This document shows, in pieces, positions 1 through 8,833 of a stretch of DNA of 35,969 bases. The stretch lies in contig CALXBO010000022.1 of assembly GCA_944386565.1 (NCBI GenBank), forward strand, positions 1 through 35,969, given 5' to 3'. Source of the stretch: an uncultured Ruthenibacterium sp. (lineage in GTDB: Bacteria; Bacillota; Clostridia; Oscillospirales; Ruminococcaceae). Positions within the stretch are counted from its first letter, which is position 1. Each line of letters starts with the position of its first letter. The notes under the pieces were generated by a model. It had not been told where the DNA came from. It saw nothing but the letters and a program-made list of their open reading frames with translations, and ran no database searches. Both the position numbers and the translations under genes were made by a program.

Positions 1-1091
1 GCCATGGCGTCCCACTGGGATTCCATGTCGCTCACCAGCTTGAACTGGGTGCGGCAGCGGTCGAGGTTCTGGCCCTCGCGGTGCACCTTGAAGTAGTGGT
101 CGCCCTCGAGGTAGTCGGTCAGGAAGCGAATGCCGCACTCGAGCGTCATCAGTTTCGCGCCCCAGGGCAGCGTCTCCTTCTCCTTCTCGGTCAGCGCGCC
201 GCCGGCCGTCTCGAGGAAGCCCTTCGTGTAGATCTCGAACAGGTCGATGTCGAAGTTGACCTTCGACAGATCCTTCTCGTCCTCGGCGGAGTGGTTCGCG
301 CCGAAGCGGATGGAATCGCCGTAGTCGTTGGCCGCGAGGCCCGGCATGACGGTGTCAAGGTCGATTACGCAGATGCCCTCGCCGGTCTTCTTGTCGAGCA
401 GGATGTTGTTCAGCTTCGTGTCGTTGTGCGTCACGCGCAGCGGCAGTTCACCGGCGTCCAGCAGATCCATCATCACGGCGCAGTCGGCCTTGCGGGCGAG
501 GACGAAGTCGATCTCCGGCTGCACGTCCTTGGCGCGTCCGCACGCGTCGGCGGCCAGCGCTTTCTCAAAGTTCGCGAAGCGGTTGCGCGTGTCGTGGAAT
601 TTCGCGATCGTCTCGTGCAGCGTCGCGGCCGGATAGCCTGCCAGCAGCTGCTGGAAGCGGCCGAACGCGCGGGCGGATTCATAGAACTGCTTCGGGTCTT
701 CGACCTTCTGCAGGCACAGCGTGTCCTCCACAAACGGATACACGCGCCATGCGCCGCCCTTCGAGTCGGCGTAATAGGTTTCGCTGTCCTTCGTGCGCAG
801 CACGGTCATCGTCTCGCGGGCCGTGTCGCCGCCGTTTTTCTCCACAATGGCGCGCAGGTAATCCGTCACGCCGACAATGTTCTCCATCAGGCCCTTCGGG
901 TCGGTGAAGGTGTCGGTGTTGATGCGCTGCAGAATGAAGCGGCGCGCGTCACCTTCCGGCGTCTGGACGTAGACGCAGAACGTGTCGTTGATGTGGCCCT
1001 GGCCGTAGCGCAGCGCCCCGGCGACCTGGCCACCGAAATCATAGGCGCCCAGCGCCTCGTTCAGAGTTTCTTCCGCTTTGCACAGAGCCAT
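1..1091 (-). CDS. nahK: N-acetylhexosamine 1-kinase-like phosphotransferase (3' end cut by window edge)
   Basis: An aminoglycoside-phosphotransferase-fold kinase, read from ATG at 1091 and still open at base 1; 363 codons are visible, close to the roughly 360 residues usual for NahK, so only the last few residues should be missing. Visible motifs are GHINDTF near residue 31, the catalytic loop THNDTKLNNIL and the metal-binding segment VIDLDTVMPG followed by DYGDSIRFGAN. NahK family members phosphorylate the anomeric hydroxyl of GlcNAc/GalNAc using ATP in the cytoplasm. The start lies 3 bases after the stop of the upstream nucleotidyltransferase, with GGGAGG inside that gene's end, so the two are translationally linked. 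Together with GH112 and GalE in this window, the job is probably recycling the HexNAc released from galacto-N-biose/lacto-N-biose. Another anomeric sugar kinase of the same fold is possible; the substrate is inferred from context. Confidence 0.85.
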   Translation of the reverse strand, partial: MALCKAEETLNEALGAYDFGGQVAGALRYGQGHINDTFCVYVQTPEGDARRFILQRINTDTFTDPKGLMENIVGVTDYLRAIVEKNGGDTARETMTVLRTKDSETYYADSKGGAWRVYPFVEDTLCLQKVEDPKQFYESARAFGRFQQLLAGYPAATLHETIAKFHDTRNRFANFEKALAADACGRAKDVQPEIDFVLARKADCAVMMDLLDAGELPLRVTHNDTKLNNILLDKKTGEGICVIDLDTVMPGLAANDYGDSIRFGANHSAEDEKDLSKVNFDIDLFEIYTKGFLETAGGALTEKEKETLPWGAKLMTLECGIRFLTDYLEGDHYFKVHREGQNLDRCRTQFKLVSDMESQWDAM

Positions 1092-1094
1092 GGT

Positions 1095-2021
<927 letters not shown>

Positions 2022-2075
2022 GATAATTTCTCCTTTTCAAAATGGAAATTTGTGCAATTTTACAATATGTTTCCG

Positions 2076-2123
2076 AAAAAACAGCGGGGCGGCAAACCTG
2101 CCAATGCCGGGCCGCACCCGCTG
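2076..2123 (-). terminator. Intrinsic terminator downstream of galE
   Basis: Read on the minus strand, a 12-bp GC-rich stem (CAGCGGG, one bulged T, GCGGC pairing with GCCGCCCCGCTG) encloses a 17-nt loop and is followed directly by six T. It lies between galE and the nucleotidyltransferase gene, so readthrough would be only partial. No strong promoter is evident in the remaining 54 bases before the next start. Confidence 0.7.
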
Positions 2124-2144
2124 CACGGGTCTGGTGGATGAGGA

Positions 2145-3164
2145 TCAGCCTTTGTAGCCGTCCGGGTTCATGCTCTGCCATTTCCAGCTCGAGGCGCACA
2201 TCTCTTCGATGCCGTACTGAGCTTCCCAGCCCAGCTCCTCGCGGGCCTTCGTCGGGTCGGCATAGCACTCGGCGATGTCGCCGGGGCGGCGCGGATCGAT
2301 CACATAGGGGATCTCCTTGCCGCAGGCCTTCGAATACGCCTTGATGACGTCCAGCACGCTGTAGCCGTGGCCGGTGCCAAGGTTGCAGATGAACAGGCCG
2401 CAGTTCGTGGCCAGCTTCTTCACCGCAGCGACGTGGCCGCGGGCCAGGTCGACGACGTGGATGTAGTCGCGCACGCCCGTGCCGTCCGGCGTGGGATAGT
2501 CGTTGCCGAACACGTGGACCTTCTCCAGCTTGCCGACAGCGACCTTCGCGATGTACGGAACGAGGTTGTTGGGGATGCCGTTCGGATCTTCGCCGATCAG
2601 GCCGCTCTCGTGCGCGCCGATCGGGTTGAAGTAGCGAAGCAGCGCGACGTTCATCGTCGGGTCCGCCTTGCAGATGTCCATCAGGATGCTCTCGTTCATG
2701 ACCTTCGTCGCACCGTAGGGGTTCGTCACGGCGCCGGTGGGGAAGTCCTCACGGATGGGCACGCTGGCGGGATCGCCGTACACGGTGGCGGAGGAGGAGA
2801 ACACGAAGTTCTTCACGCCGTATTTCTTCATCGCGCGCAGCACGTTCATGCAGCTGCCGAGGTTGTTGGAGTAATACTTCAGGGGCTTCGAAACGCTCTC
2901 ACCCACGGCCTTGTAGGCAGCAAAGTGAATGACGGAGTCAATTTCGGGATGGTCGGCGAACAGCTTGTCGACGGCTGCGTCGTCGCACAAATCGATATTC
3001 ACGAACGGAACGCTCTTGCCCGCGATCTTTTCCACGCGGCGCACAGCCTCCTCGCACGAATTGTACAGGTTGTCCGCAACCAGGATCTCATACCCGGCTT
3101 TCATCAGTTCGATGCAGGTGTGGCTGCCGATATAGCCGGCGCCGCCGCTTACCAGAATGGACAT
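2145..3164 (-). CDS. galE: UDP-glucose/UDP-HexNAc 4-epimerase
   Basis: A 339-residue short-chain dehydrogenase/reductase, full length for GalE. It shows the NAD-binding GGAGYIGSH motif (residues 7-15), Ser124 in the VFSSSATVYG segment, and the catalytic Tyr150-x3-Lys154 in NPYGATK. It interconverts UDP-Glc/UDP-Gal through a 4-keto intermediate. At residue 300, in the segment AECYADP, there is Cys where E. coli GalE has Tyr299. In known enzymes a small residue there (human GALE Cys307, E. coli Y299C) opens the pocket to UDP-GlcNAc/UDP-GalNAc, so a dual-specificity enzyme is predicted. The ATG at 3164 is preferred over a GTG three codons upstream because AAAGGAG ends nine bases before it, while the GTG would overlap the ribosome site. 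It serves both halves of the disaccharide pathway. Confidence 0.95.
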   Translation of the reverse strand: MSILVSGGAGYIGSHTCIELMKAGYEILVADNLYNSCEEAVRRVEKIAGKSVPFVNIDLCDDAAVDKLFADHPEIDSVIHFAAYKAVGESVSKPLKYYSNNLGSCMNVLRAMKKYGVKNFVFSSSATVYGDPASVPIREDFPTGAVTNPYGATKVMNESILMDICKADPTMNVALLRYFNPIGAHESGLIGEDPNGIPNNLVPYIAKVAVGKLEKVHVFGNDYPTPDGTGVRDYIHVVDLARGHVAAVKKLATNCGLFICNLGTGHGYSVLDVIKAYSKACGKEIPYVIDPRRPGDIAECYADPTKAREELGWEAQYGIEEMCASSWKWQSMNPDGYKG

Positions 3165-3192
3165 ACAACGCACTCCTTTGTTTTATTTTTTG

Positions 3193-3208
3193 GCCGCACG
3201 CGTGCGGC
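3193..3208. repeat. 16-bp perfect palindrome in the galE leader
   Basis: GCCGCACG followed by CGTGCGGC is perfectly self-complementary. It lies about 30 bases upstream of the galE start, between the candidate promoter and the ribosome site. In RNA it would make a 6-bp hairpin with a tetraloop. It could be an operator or a leader hairpin; neither can be decided from the sequence. Confidence 0.5.
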
Positions 3209-3224
3209 TTGTTTCCTTGTCTTT

Positions 3225-3253
3225 ATTGTACGTGTGAAACACATGCGATTAAA
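3225..3253 (-). promoter_or_regulatory. Candidate galE promoter
   Basis: On the minus strand TACAAT (plus positions 3225-3230) is a good -10; with a 17-base spacer the -35 is the weak TTTAAT (3248-3253). A TGTG-AAA-CACA inverted repeat (3233-3243) sits in the spacer. The weak -35 suggests activator control, but this is inference. Confidence 0.4.
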
Positions 3254-3330
3254 TAGATTATTCCGCACATTATTTGCACATTTGTGTCCGACCCGGCAAA
3301 ATATGCGAAAACTTTTGTACAATCGAATCG

Positions 3331-4245
3331 TCACAGACCGCTGCGCGTTTTGCTGGAGAGGACTTTGACGCTCGAGGCGTATTCCGAGGGGGTCATGCCC
3401 GTCACTTTCTTGAAATGGCGGGAGAAATAATGGATGGAGTTGTATCCCAGCAGCGCGGCGATCTCAGTGAAATTGTGGCTGCCCTCCCGGATCATCTCCT
3501 GGGCGGCCGCGATCTTCATCTGACCGAAATATTCCATCGCGCCGCCGCCTGTTTTCTCGCGGAAGATCTTCTGGAGATAGCTGCGGCCCACGAGGTTGTC
3601 GCGGCAGATGTCCGCGAGCGTGAGCTTGCGGGAGATGTTGGCTTCAAAATACGCGTGCACGCGGTCGATGAACTCCTGCTGCGTGCGCTCGCGGATGTAG
3701 CTCGTCTGTTCGGGCGCAGGCTGCGGCTCCCGGCCGCGGCGCACCAGGCGGATGAGCAGTGTCTCGATGCAAAGCGCTGTCATCTGCTCTGCTCCGAACA
3801 GGGTGTCGCCGCCGGTGCGGCGCTCCAGCTGCATCGTCTGCGGGTCGTTCAGAGGAGAGGAGAACGCGCAGTCCGCCTCCATCACGATCTGCGCCAGCAC
3901 GGCGCGGTCGGCGTCTGAAATGGCCATCGTGCGCCCCTCGAAATAGCGCATCGCTTCGCCGTTGCACACGAAGCTCGCCACGACAAGGTTCGGCGCGACC
4001 TTCCCGTTTGCCGCCAGCGAGTGGAATTCCCCGGGGCGGTGGAAGATGATCTCGCCCTTTTTCAGATGGTGCACCGCGTCCCCGGCGCGGACGTCGAGCT
4101 CCCCCTTGTCCACGTACAAAAACTCCCAGAAATCGTGGCTTTCTCCCTCGAAATAGTAGGAGCTGGAATATTCGAAATAGTGGACCGAAACCAGTTTTTC
4201 CACCCGGAGCGGCGTCTCGGGCGTCAGTGCGACATAAGAAGCCAT
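3331..4245 (-). CDS. AraC-family transcriptional regulator (cupin sensor)
   Basis: A 304-residue regulator. The N-terminal half is a cupin-like sugar-sensing domain (HDFWEFLYVDKGELDVRAGD, then KGEIIFHRPGEFHSL around residues 65-77). The C-terminal ~100 residues hold two helix-turn-helix motifs (LTLADICRDNLVGRSYLQK and NFTEIAALLGYNSIHYFSR) and end in the usual FKKVTGMTPSEYA block. ATG 4245 has GGAAGGA ten bases upstream. The start lies 6 bases after the stop of a second AraC gene, so both are co-transcribed. Its place beside a sugar importer and GH112 suggests it controls that locus in response to an imported sugar. No terminator is visible after its stop. Confidence 0.9.
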   Translation of the reverse strand: MASYVALTPETPLRVEKLVSVHYFEYSSSYYFEGESHDFWEFLYVDKGELDVRAGDAVHHLKKGEIIFHRPGEFHSLAANGKVAPNLVVASFVCNGEAMRYFEGRTMAISDADRAVLAQIVMEADCAFSSPLNDPQTMQLERRTGGDTLFGAEQMTALCIETLLIRLVRRGREPQPAPEQTSYIRERTQQEFIDRVHAYFEANISRKLTLADICRDNLVGRSYLQKIFREKTGGGAMEYFGQMKIAAAQEMIREGSHNFTEIAALLGYNSIHYFSRHFKKVTGMTPSEYASSVKVLSSKTRSGL

Positions 4246-4251
4246 GATCGT

Positions 4252-5133
4252 TTATCCTTCCGTTTCCGTATTGTTTTCCTTGTTGTCCTGCGTGCCGTCC
4301 TGCTCGGCGCGCCGCCGTTTGCGGTATTCCATCGGGCTGATGCCCTCCAGCCGCCGGAAGCTCTGGGAGAAATAGCTCGGTGAGGAAAATCCGTGAACCT
4401 GCGCGATCTGCGAGAGCGAGAGATTGGTGTTGGCCAGCAGATGTTTGCTCTCGCGGATGCGGCATAACAGCAGGTAGTTGATCGGCGTCACGCCGTATTC
4501 CTTGCTGAACGCGTGCACGAGGTAGTATTTGTTCACGTGCGCCAGTTCGGCCAGCGAGTCCAGCGTCAGAGGTTCGGCGAAGTGCTCGTCGATGTAGCGG
4601 CGCACGGCGGCGCACTCCTTGTTCCGCCGCCGGACCGGGGTGACCTCCACCGACAGCTGCGTGTGCCGGGAGAGTTCCACCAGAAACACTTCAAAGATGC
4701 GGCCGCACACCGTTTCGTACTGAGGCAGACGCGCGGCTGCCTCCTCGAGCAGCTTGTTCAGATAGAACAGCATGTCCTCCCGGTGCTCGCGGAAGTTGAA
4801 CACGGCGTATCCGCGGTTTTCCTGCTGCGGCGTGCGGAAGTGCAGACCGTCGATCCCGAGAACGATGTATTCAAGAGGGTTGGAGGGAACGGAGTCCTCC
4901 GTGTGCTCCAGGTTGGCCTCGACGATCACAAGGTCGTCGCTGCCGACGGGGTGCTCGCCGTTTTTCAGAATGAACCGGCCTACGCCGCTGACGCAGTAGA
5001 AGATCTCCGTGCACGCATGCGTGTGGAGCGTGTTGTGCCAGTCGGCGCCGAAACGCGCGAACGAGATGTACTGGAGCCGGGAAGAGCGCAGCGCCTCCGG
5101 CTCGAGCCCCAGCTCGTACAAGGTTGTGCTCAT
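4252..5133 (-). CDS. AraC-family transcriptional regulator (cupin sensor), second copy
   Basis: A 293-residue regulator with an N-terminal cupin (HNTLHTHACTEIFYCVSGVG, then DDLVIVEANLEHTE) and a C-terminal AraC DNA-binding domain with two helix-turn-helix motifs (LTLDSLAELAHVNKYYLV, SLSQIAQVHGFSSPSYFS) and the GISPMEYRKRRR end. ATG 5133 is chosen over a TTG two codons upstream because GAGG is about eight bases before it. It differs clearly from its neighbour, so the pair is not a recent duplication. It diverges from the sugar-importer operon across a 407-base AT-rich region, the classic position for a local regulator. The inducer is unknown; galacto-N-biose, lacto-N-biose or a sulfated derivative are guesses from context. 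Confidence 0.9.
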   Translation of the reverse strand: MSTTLYELGLEPEALRSSRLQYISFARFGADWHNTLHTHACTEIFYCVSGVGRFILKNGEHPVGSDDLVIVEANLEHTEDSVPSNPLEYIVLGIDGLHFRTPQQENRGYAVFNFREHREDMLFYLNKLLEEAAARLPQYETVCGRIFEVFLVELSRHTQLSVEVTPVRRRNKECAAVRRYIDEHFAEPLTLDSLAELAHVNKYYLVHAFSKEYGVTPINYLLLCRIRESKHLLANTNLSLSQIAQVHGFSSPSYFSQSFRRLEGISPMEYRKRRRAEQDGTQDNKENNTETEG

Positions 5134-5209
5134 AAGCAAATCCTCGCTTTATATAAATTGAGATTGGCTGATAAAGTGAGCAATAAAGATAAAATATTCT
5201 CTTATTTAT

Positions 5210-5238
5210 ATTATATAGTGAAATAAAGAGAAATACAA
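5210..5238 (-). promoter_or_regulatory. Promoter of the tandem araC genes
   Basis: On the minus strand TTGTAT, a 17-base spacer and a perfect TATAAT. The predicted transcript starts around 5203, leaving about 70 bases of AT-rich leader before ATG 5133. Confidence 0.7.
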
Positions 5239-5317
5239 GTGCAAAAGAGAACAAGCTGAAAATACAAATAAAAAACTTGAAGAGGTACATATGGCAAAAT
5301 GACGAAAATTTAACATG

Positions 5318-5335
5318 CGGCATTGTCGGCAATGT
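5318..5335. promoter_or_regulatory. Tandem 9-bp direct repeat, candidate AraC operator
   Basis: CGGCATTGT (5318-5326) is followed immediately by CGGCAATGT (5327-5335), differing at one position. The pair also contains an inverted CATTG/CAATG. These are the only GC-rich bases in the AT-rich region and lie 10-45 bases upstream of the likely importer promoter (GTGACA at 5345-5350, TGATAATAT around 5371-5379). Direct repeats are typical for AraC proteins; assignment is inference. Confidence 0.5.
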
Positions 5336-5540
5336 ATGCAAAAAGTGACAACAAGATTACAACTTAATATTGATAATATACAAAAAGCAATATCGCTAAA
5401 AAATGCAGCAACAAAAATCTTGTAATAAGACCGTCTGATGGGCCATACTGAAAGCACGGAAAATGTGGCGCCGTGCACCGGCGGCGCTGCCGGCTTCCAA
5501 GGAAGCCGAAGGTACGGTTGGTTTTTCAGGAGGTTACATA

Positions 5541-6905
5541 ATGAAAAAGGCACTCAGTATTCTTCTTGCTGCCGGAATGCTCGCGACGGCGCTTGCCGGC
5601 TGCGGCGCTTCGTCTTCTTCCAGCGCTCCGGCCGCCGGTTCTACGTCCGGCTCCACGGCGTCTGCCGAGGGCGAGTACGCTGGCCAGACCCTGAAGGTCG
5701 CCGCCATTGAGACGGCGTACGGCACCCAGATGTGGGAAGACGTCGTTGCGGCGTTCGAGGCCAAGACGGGCGCGACCGTCGAGCTGACGACGGACAAGAA
5801 CCTTGAAGACGTCATCGACCCGAGCATGAAGGCCGGCGATTTCCCCGACGTCGTGCATCTGGCCATGGGCCGTGAGAAGGCCATGCCCGAGACGCTCATC
5901 AAGGAAGACGCTCTGGAAGACCTCACCGACGTTCTCTCGATGAACGTTCTGGGCGAGGATGTGACGGTCGGCGAGAAGATCATCCCCGGCTTCACCGGCA
6001 ACAACACGACCGATCCCTACGGCGACGGCCACACGTACCTGATGCCGATGTTCTACTCTCCGTGCGGACTGTTCTATGACGCCGGCCTGTTTGAGACCAA
6101 GGGCTGGGAAGTTCCCGAGACGTGGGACGAGATGTGGGAACTGGCCGAGACGGCCAAGGCCGACGGCATCAGCCTGTTCTCGTATCCGACGGCCGGCTAC
6201 CTCGACGCCTTCACCTATGCGATGATGGCCGAGGCGGGCGGACAGGATATGTTCAACCGCGCTCTGAACTATGAAGAGGGCATCTGGGAGACTCCCGAGA
6301 TGACGAAGATGTTCGACGTTCTGACGAAGCTCGCGTCCTACACCGATCCCTCCGTTCCCTCCAACGCCAACGGCGACAACTTCACCAAGAACCAGCAGCT
6401 GATCCTGGACGACAAGGCCCTGTTCATGCCGAACGGCACGTGGGTCGTGGGCGAGATGGCCGATGCGCCCCGCGCCGAGAACTTCAAGTGGGGCTTCATG
6501 GCTCTGCCCGCTCTGGAAGAGGGCGGCGACCGCTACAGCTACACCTTCTTCGAGCAGTGCTGGGTCCCCGCGGGCGCCGAGAACAAGGAGCTTGCGAAAG
6601 TCTTCATCTCCTATCTGTACAGCGATGAAGCCGCCGACATCTTCGCCGCTTCGAACGCCGTTCAGCCGATCGCCGGCATGACCGACGCCCTGAGCGAGGA
6701 GAACCAGCTGTTCTACGCTGTGTACGACAACGGCGCGAAGGCTGCCATCGGCACGTTTGCCGCCACCGATCCCGTCGAGGGCGTCAACATGAAGGATGCC
6801 ATGTGCTTCACGATGGACAGCGTCGTGTCCGGTACGAAGACGCAGGAAGACTGGGTCAACGCTGTTTCGACTGCCAGCGACGCTCTGCGCGCGGCTCTGA
6901 AATAA
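5541..6905 (+). CDS. Extracellular sugar-binding lipoprotein of an ABC importer (family 1)
   Basis: A 454-residue solute-binding protein. The N-terminus is a lipoprotein signal (hydrophobic stretch, lipobox LAGC with Cys21), then a Ser/Ala-rich linker, then a type-1 sugar-binding fold with segments such as TLKVAAIETAYGTQMWEDVV, YDAGLFETKGWEVPETWDEM and FFEQCWVPAGAENKELAK. These match the CUT1 family that binds oligosaccharides; some segments resemble N-acetylglucosamine/diacetylchitobiose-binding proteins. ATG 5541 follows AGGAGG by 7 bases. It is the first gene of the importer operon; a 13-bp hairpin downstream (6964-6998) probably raises its expression over the permeases. Substrate is inferred from GH112 in the same operon: galacto-N-biose/lacto-N-biose, perhaps sulfated. 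Confidence 0.92.
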   Translation: MKKALSILLAAGMLATALAGCGASSSSSAPAAGSTSGSTASAEGEYAGQTLKVAAIETAYGTQMWEDVVAAFEAKTGATVELTTDKNLEDVIDPSMKAGDFPDVVHLAMGREKAMPETLIKEDALEDLTDVLSMNVLGEDVTVGEKIIPGFTGNNTTDPYGDGHTYLMPMFYSPCGLFYDAGLFETKGWEVPETWDEMWELAETAKADGISLFSYPTAGYLDAFTYAMMAEAGGQDMFNRALNYEEGIWETPEMTKMFDVLTKLASYTDPSVPSNANGDNFTKNQQLILDDKALFMPNGTWVVGEMADAPRAENFKWGFMALPALEEGGDRYSYTFFEQCWVPAGAENKELAKVFISYLYSDEAADIFAASNAVQPIAGMTDALSEENQLFYAVYDNGAKAAIGTFAATDPVEGVNMKDAMCFTMDSVVSGTKTQEDWVNAVSTASDALRAALK

Positions 6906-6963
6906 GTTCCGATTTTCCACCGAACCATCGCGCCTCTGACGCGGCGATCACGCAACTCAAGCG

Positions 6964-6998
6964 GGCGGTGAGCAAGTGCTCCTTGCTCACCGCCTTTT
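6964..6998 (+). terminator. Intra-operon hairpin with short T-run between binding protein and permeases
   Basis: A perfect 13-bp stem (GGCGGTGAGCAAG/CTTGCTCACCGCC) with a 5-base loop is followed by only four T. Between a binding-protein gene and its permeases such elements act as leaky terminators or as 3'-end stabilisers, giving excess binding protein. This role is inferred. Confidence 0.7.
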
Positions 6999-7019
6999 CA
7001 ATGGAATGGAGATGACATC

Positions 7020-7913
7020 ATGCAGAAAAACAAGGCACGCAGCCGGTTCATCGTCGCGTGCGTGGCGCCGGCCGTCATTCTGTCGTTTATTTTCCTTGTG
7101 GTACCCACATTCAACGTCTTCCGCATGTCGCTCTACAAATGGGGCGGCTATTCCCCGAACAAGCAGTTCGTCGGCTTTGACAACTTCGTCAAGCTCTTCA
7201 ACGACGCGAAATTCTTCCAGTCCGTGCGCAACAGCATTTTGCTGATCGTGATCGTCACGATCATCACGATCGGCTTCGCGCTGGTGTTCGCGGCCATCCT
7301 CTCGCGCGAAAAGCTCAAGGGACAGAACTTCTTCCGCGTGATCTTCTACATCCCGAACATCCTGTCCGTCGTCGTTATCTCGGCCATCTTCAGCGCCATT
7401 TACGACTCGAACTACGGGATGCTCAACAGCTTCCTGTCCATTTTCCGCGGCGCGGACGCCGAGCCCGTCTACTGGCTGGGCGATCAGAAGATCGTCATTT
7501 ACAGCATCGTCGGCGCGATGGTCTGGCAGGCCATCGGCTACTACATGGTCATGTACATGGCGTCGATGTCCTCGATCTCCGAGAGCCTGTATGAATCGGC
7601 GAACCTCGAGGGCGCGTCCCGCATCCGCCAGTTCTTCTCCATCACCATCCCCCTGATCTGGACGAACATCCGCACGACGCTCACGTTCTTCATCATCTCG
7701 AACATCAACATGAGCTTCCTGTTTGTCAAGGCCATGACCAACGGCGGCCCGGACGGAGCCACCGAGGTGTTCCTGAGCTACATGTACAAACAGGCGTACA
7801 CCAACTCGACGTACGGCTACGGTATGGCCATCGGCGTCGTCGTGTTCTCGTTCTCGTTCGCGCTGTCGGCCATCGTCAACGCCGTCACCAAGCGCGAGAC
7901 GCTGGAATTCTGA
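7020..7913 (+). CDS. Sugar ABC transporter permease 1 (MalF/UgpA type)
   Basis: A 297-residue inner-membrane permease with about six transmembrane helices (first near residues 11-32). The EAA loop that docks the ATPase is seen at residues 192-206 (ESANLEGASRIRQFF), followed by ITIPLIWT. It starts at ATG 7020 with TGGAGA upstream, after the hairpin that follows the binding protein, and is 17 bases from the second permease. With permease 2 it forms the channel of a CUT1 importer. No ATPase gene is present in this operon, so a shared MsmX-like ATPase encoded elsewhere is expected, as is common in Firmicutes. Confidence 0.93.
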   Translation: MQKNKARSRFIVACVAPAVILSFIFLVVPTFNVFRMSLYKWGGYSPNKQFVGFDNFVKLFNDAKFFQSVRNSILLIVIVTIITIGFALVFAAILSREKLKGQNFFRVIFYIPNILSVVVISAIFSAIYDSNYGMLNSFLSIFRGADAEPVYWLGDQKIVIYSIVGAMVWQAIGYYMVMYMASMSSISESLYESANLEGASRIRQFFSITIPLIWTNIRTTLTFFIISNINMSFLFVKAMTNGGPDGATEVFLSYMYKQAYTNSTYGYGMAIGVVVFSFSFALSAIVNAVTKRETLEF

Positions 7914-7930
7914 GAAAGGGGGAGACATTC

Positions 7931-8818
7931 ATGGTCGATCGCAAACCGACCGGCGGCGAGGCCGCCGCAAAGGCAGTCATGTATGTTGCGCTCATCGTTC
8001 TCACGGTGCTCATCGTGATCCCCGTGGCGTGGGTGTTCATGGCTTCCATCAAGCAGAACTCTGAATTTTACGGCAATCCCTGGGCGCTCCCGCAGGGCGT
8101 GCACATCCAGAACTTTGTCGACGCGTGGACGAAAGCGCGCATGGGCGATTACTTCATGACGTCCATCATCGTCACGGCGGTGGCTCTGGCCATCCTGCTG
8201 GTGGTGGCGCTGCCCGCGGCATACGTTCTGTCCCGCTACAAATTCATCGGCTCGAAGGCGCTCAACACCGGCTTCATGGCGGGGCTGTTCATCAACGTCA
8301 ACTACATCGTCGTGCCCATCTTCCTGATGTTCGTCACGGCCGACAAGTTCCTCAAAGAGGTGTTCGGCGCGGGCTTCTTCCTGAACAACCCGTTCGTCGT
8401 CTCCCTGGTGCTGGCGTCCACGACGCTGCCGTTTACCATCTACCTGCTGTCCGGCTACTTCGCCACGCTCCCGAAGGATTACGAGGAAGCGGCGTACGTG
8501 GACGGCGCGGGATACTTCACCACGATGGTGCGCATCATCATGCCGATGGCAAAGCCCAGCATCGTGACGGTCATCCTGTTCAACTTCCTGTCGTACTGGA
8601 ACGAGTACATCATCTCCATGACGATGCTCTCCGAGCCGGACGGCGCGCGCACGCTCCCGGTGGGCCTGCTCAACCTGATGAAGGCCCAGAACGCCAAAGC
8701 GGAGTACGGCCAGATGTACGCCGGTCTCGTCATGGTCATGGTACCGACGCTGATCCTCTACATCTGCGTGCAGAAGAAACTGACGCAGGGCATGACGCTC
8801 GGCGGCCTGAAAGGTTAA
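7931..8818 (+). CDS. Sugar ABC transporter permease 2 (MalG/UgpE type)
   Basis: A 295-residue permease with six predicted membrane helices (first near residues 15-38) and the EAA loop EEAAYVDGAGYFTTMVRIIM from residue 185, followed by PMAKPS. The C-terminal end QKKLTQGMTLGGLKG is characteristic of MalG-type subunits. ATG 7931 is preceded by AAGGGGGAG. It partners the permease immediately upstream (17-base gap) and is followed 15 bases later by a small membrane protein gene, all in one operon. Confidence 0.93.
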   Translation: MVDRKPTGGEAAAKAVMYVALIVLTVLIVIPVAWVFMASIKQNSEFYGNPWALPQGVHIQNFVDAWTKARMGDYFMTSIIVTAVALAILLVVALPAAYVLSRYKFIGSKALNTGFMAGLFINVNYIVVPIFLMFVTADKFLKEVFGAGFFLNNPFVVSLVLASTTLPFTIYLLSGYFATLPKDYEEAAYVDGAGYFTTMVRIIMPMAKPSIVTVILFNFLSYWNEYIISMTMLSEPDGARTLPVGLLNLMKAQNAKAEYGQMYAGLVMVMVPTLILYICVQKKLTQGMTLGGLKG

Positions 8819-8833
8819 AGGAGGCGCAGCAGC

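Larger units (their letters stand above)
5134..5540. other. 407-base AT-rich divergent regulatory region
   Basis: The only stretch over 300 bases without a gene. Bases about 5140-5440 are strikingly AT-rich in a GC-rich window; the last 100 bases return to GC-rich. It holds the araC promoter, a tandem 9-bp repeat at 5318-5335, possible promoter sequence for the importer operon around 5345-5380, and a leader hairpin (CGGCTTC/GAAGCCG, 5491-5508) upstream of the AGGAGG at 5528-5533. No credible coding frame was seen. Confidence 0.8.

Noticed and set aside
5134..5540. Mobile element or foreign island suggested by the sharp AT-rich stretch
   Set aside because: No transposase, terminal repeats or integrase; AT-rich divergent promoter regions are common in GC-rich genomes.
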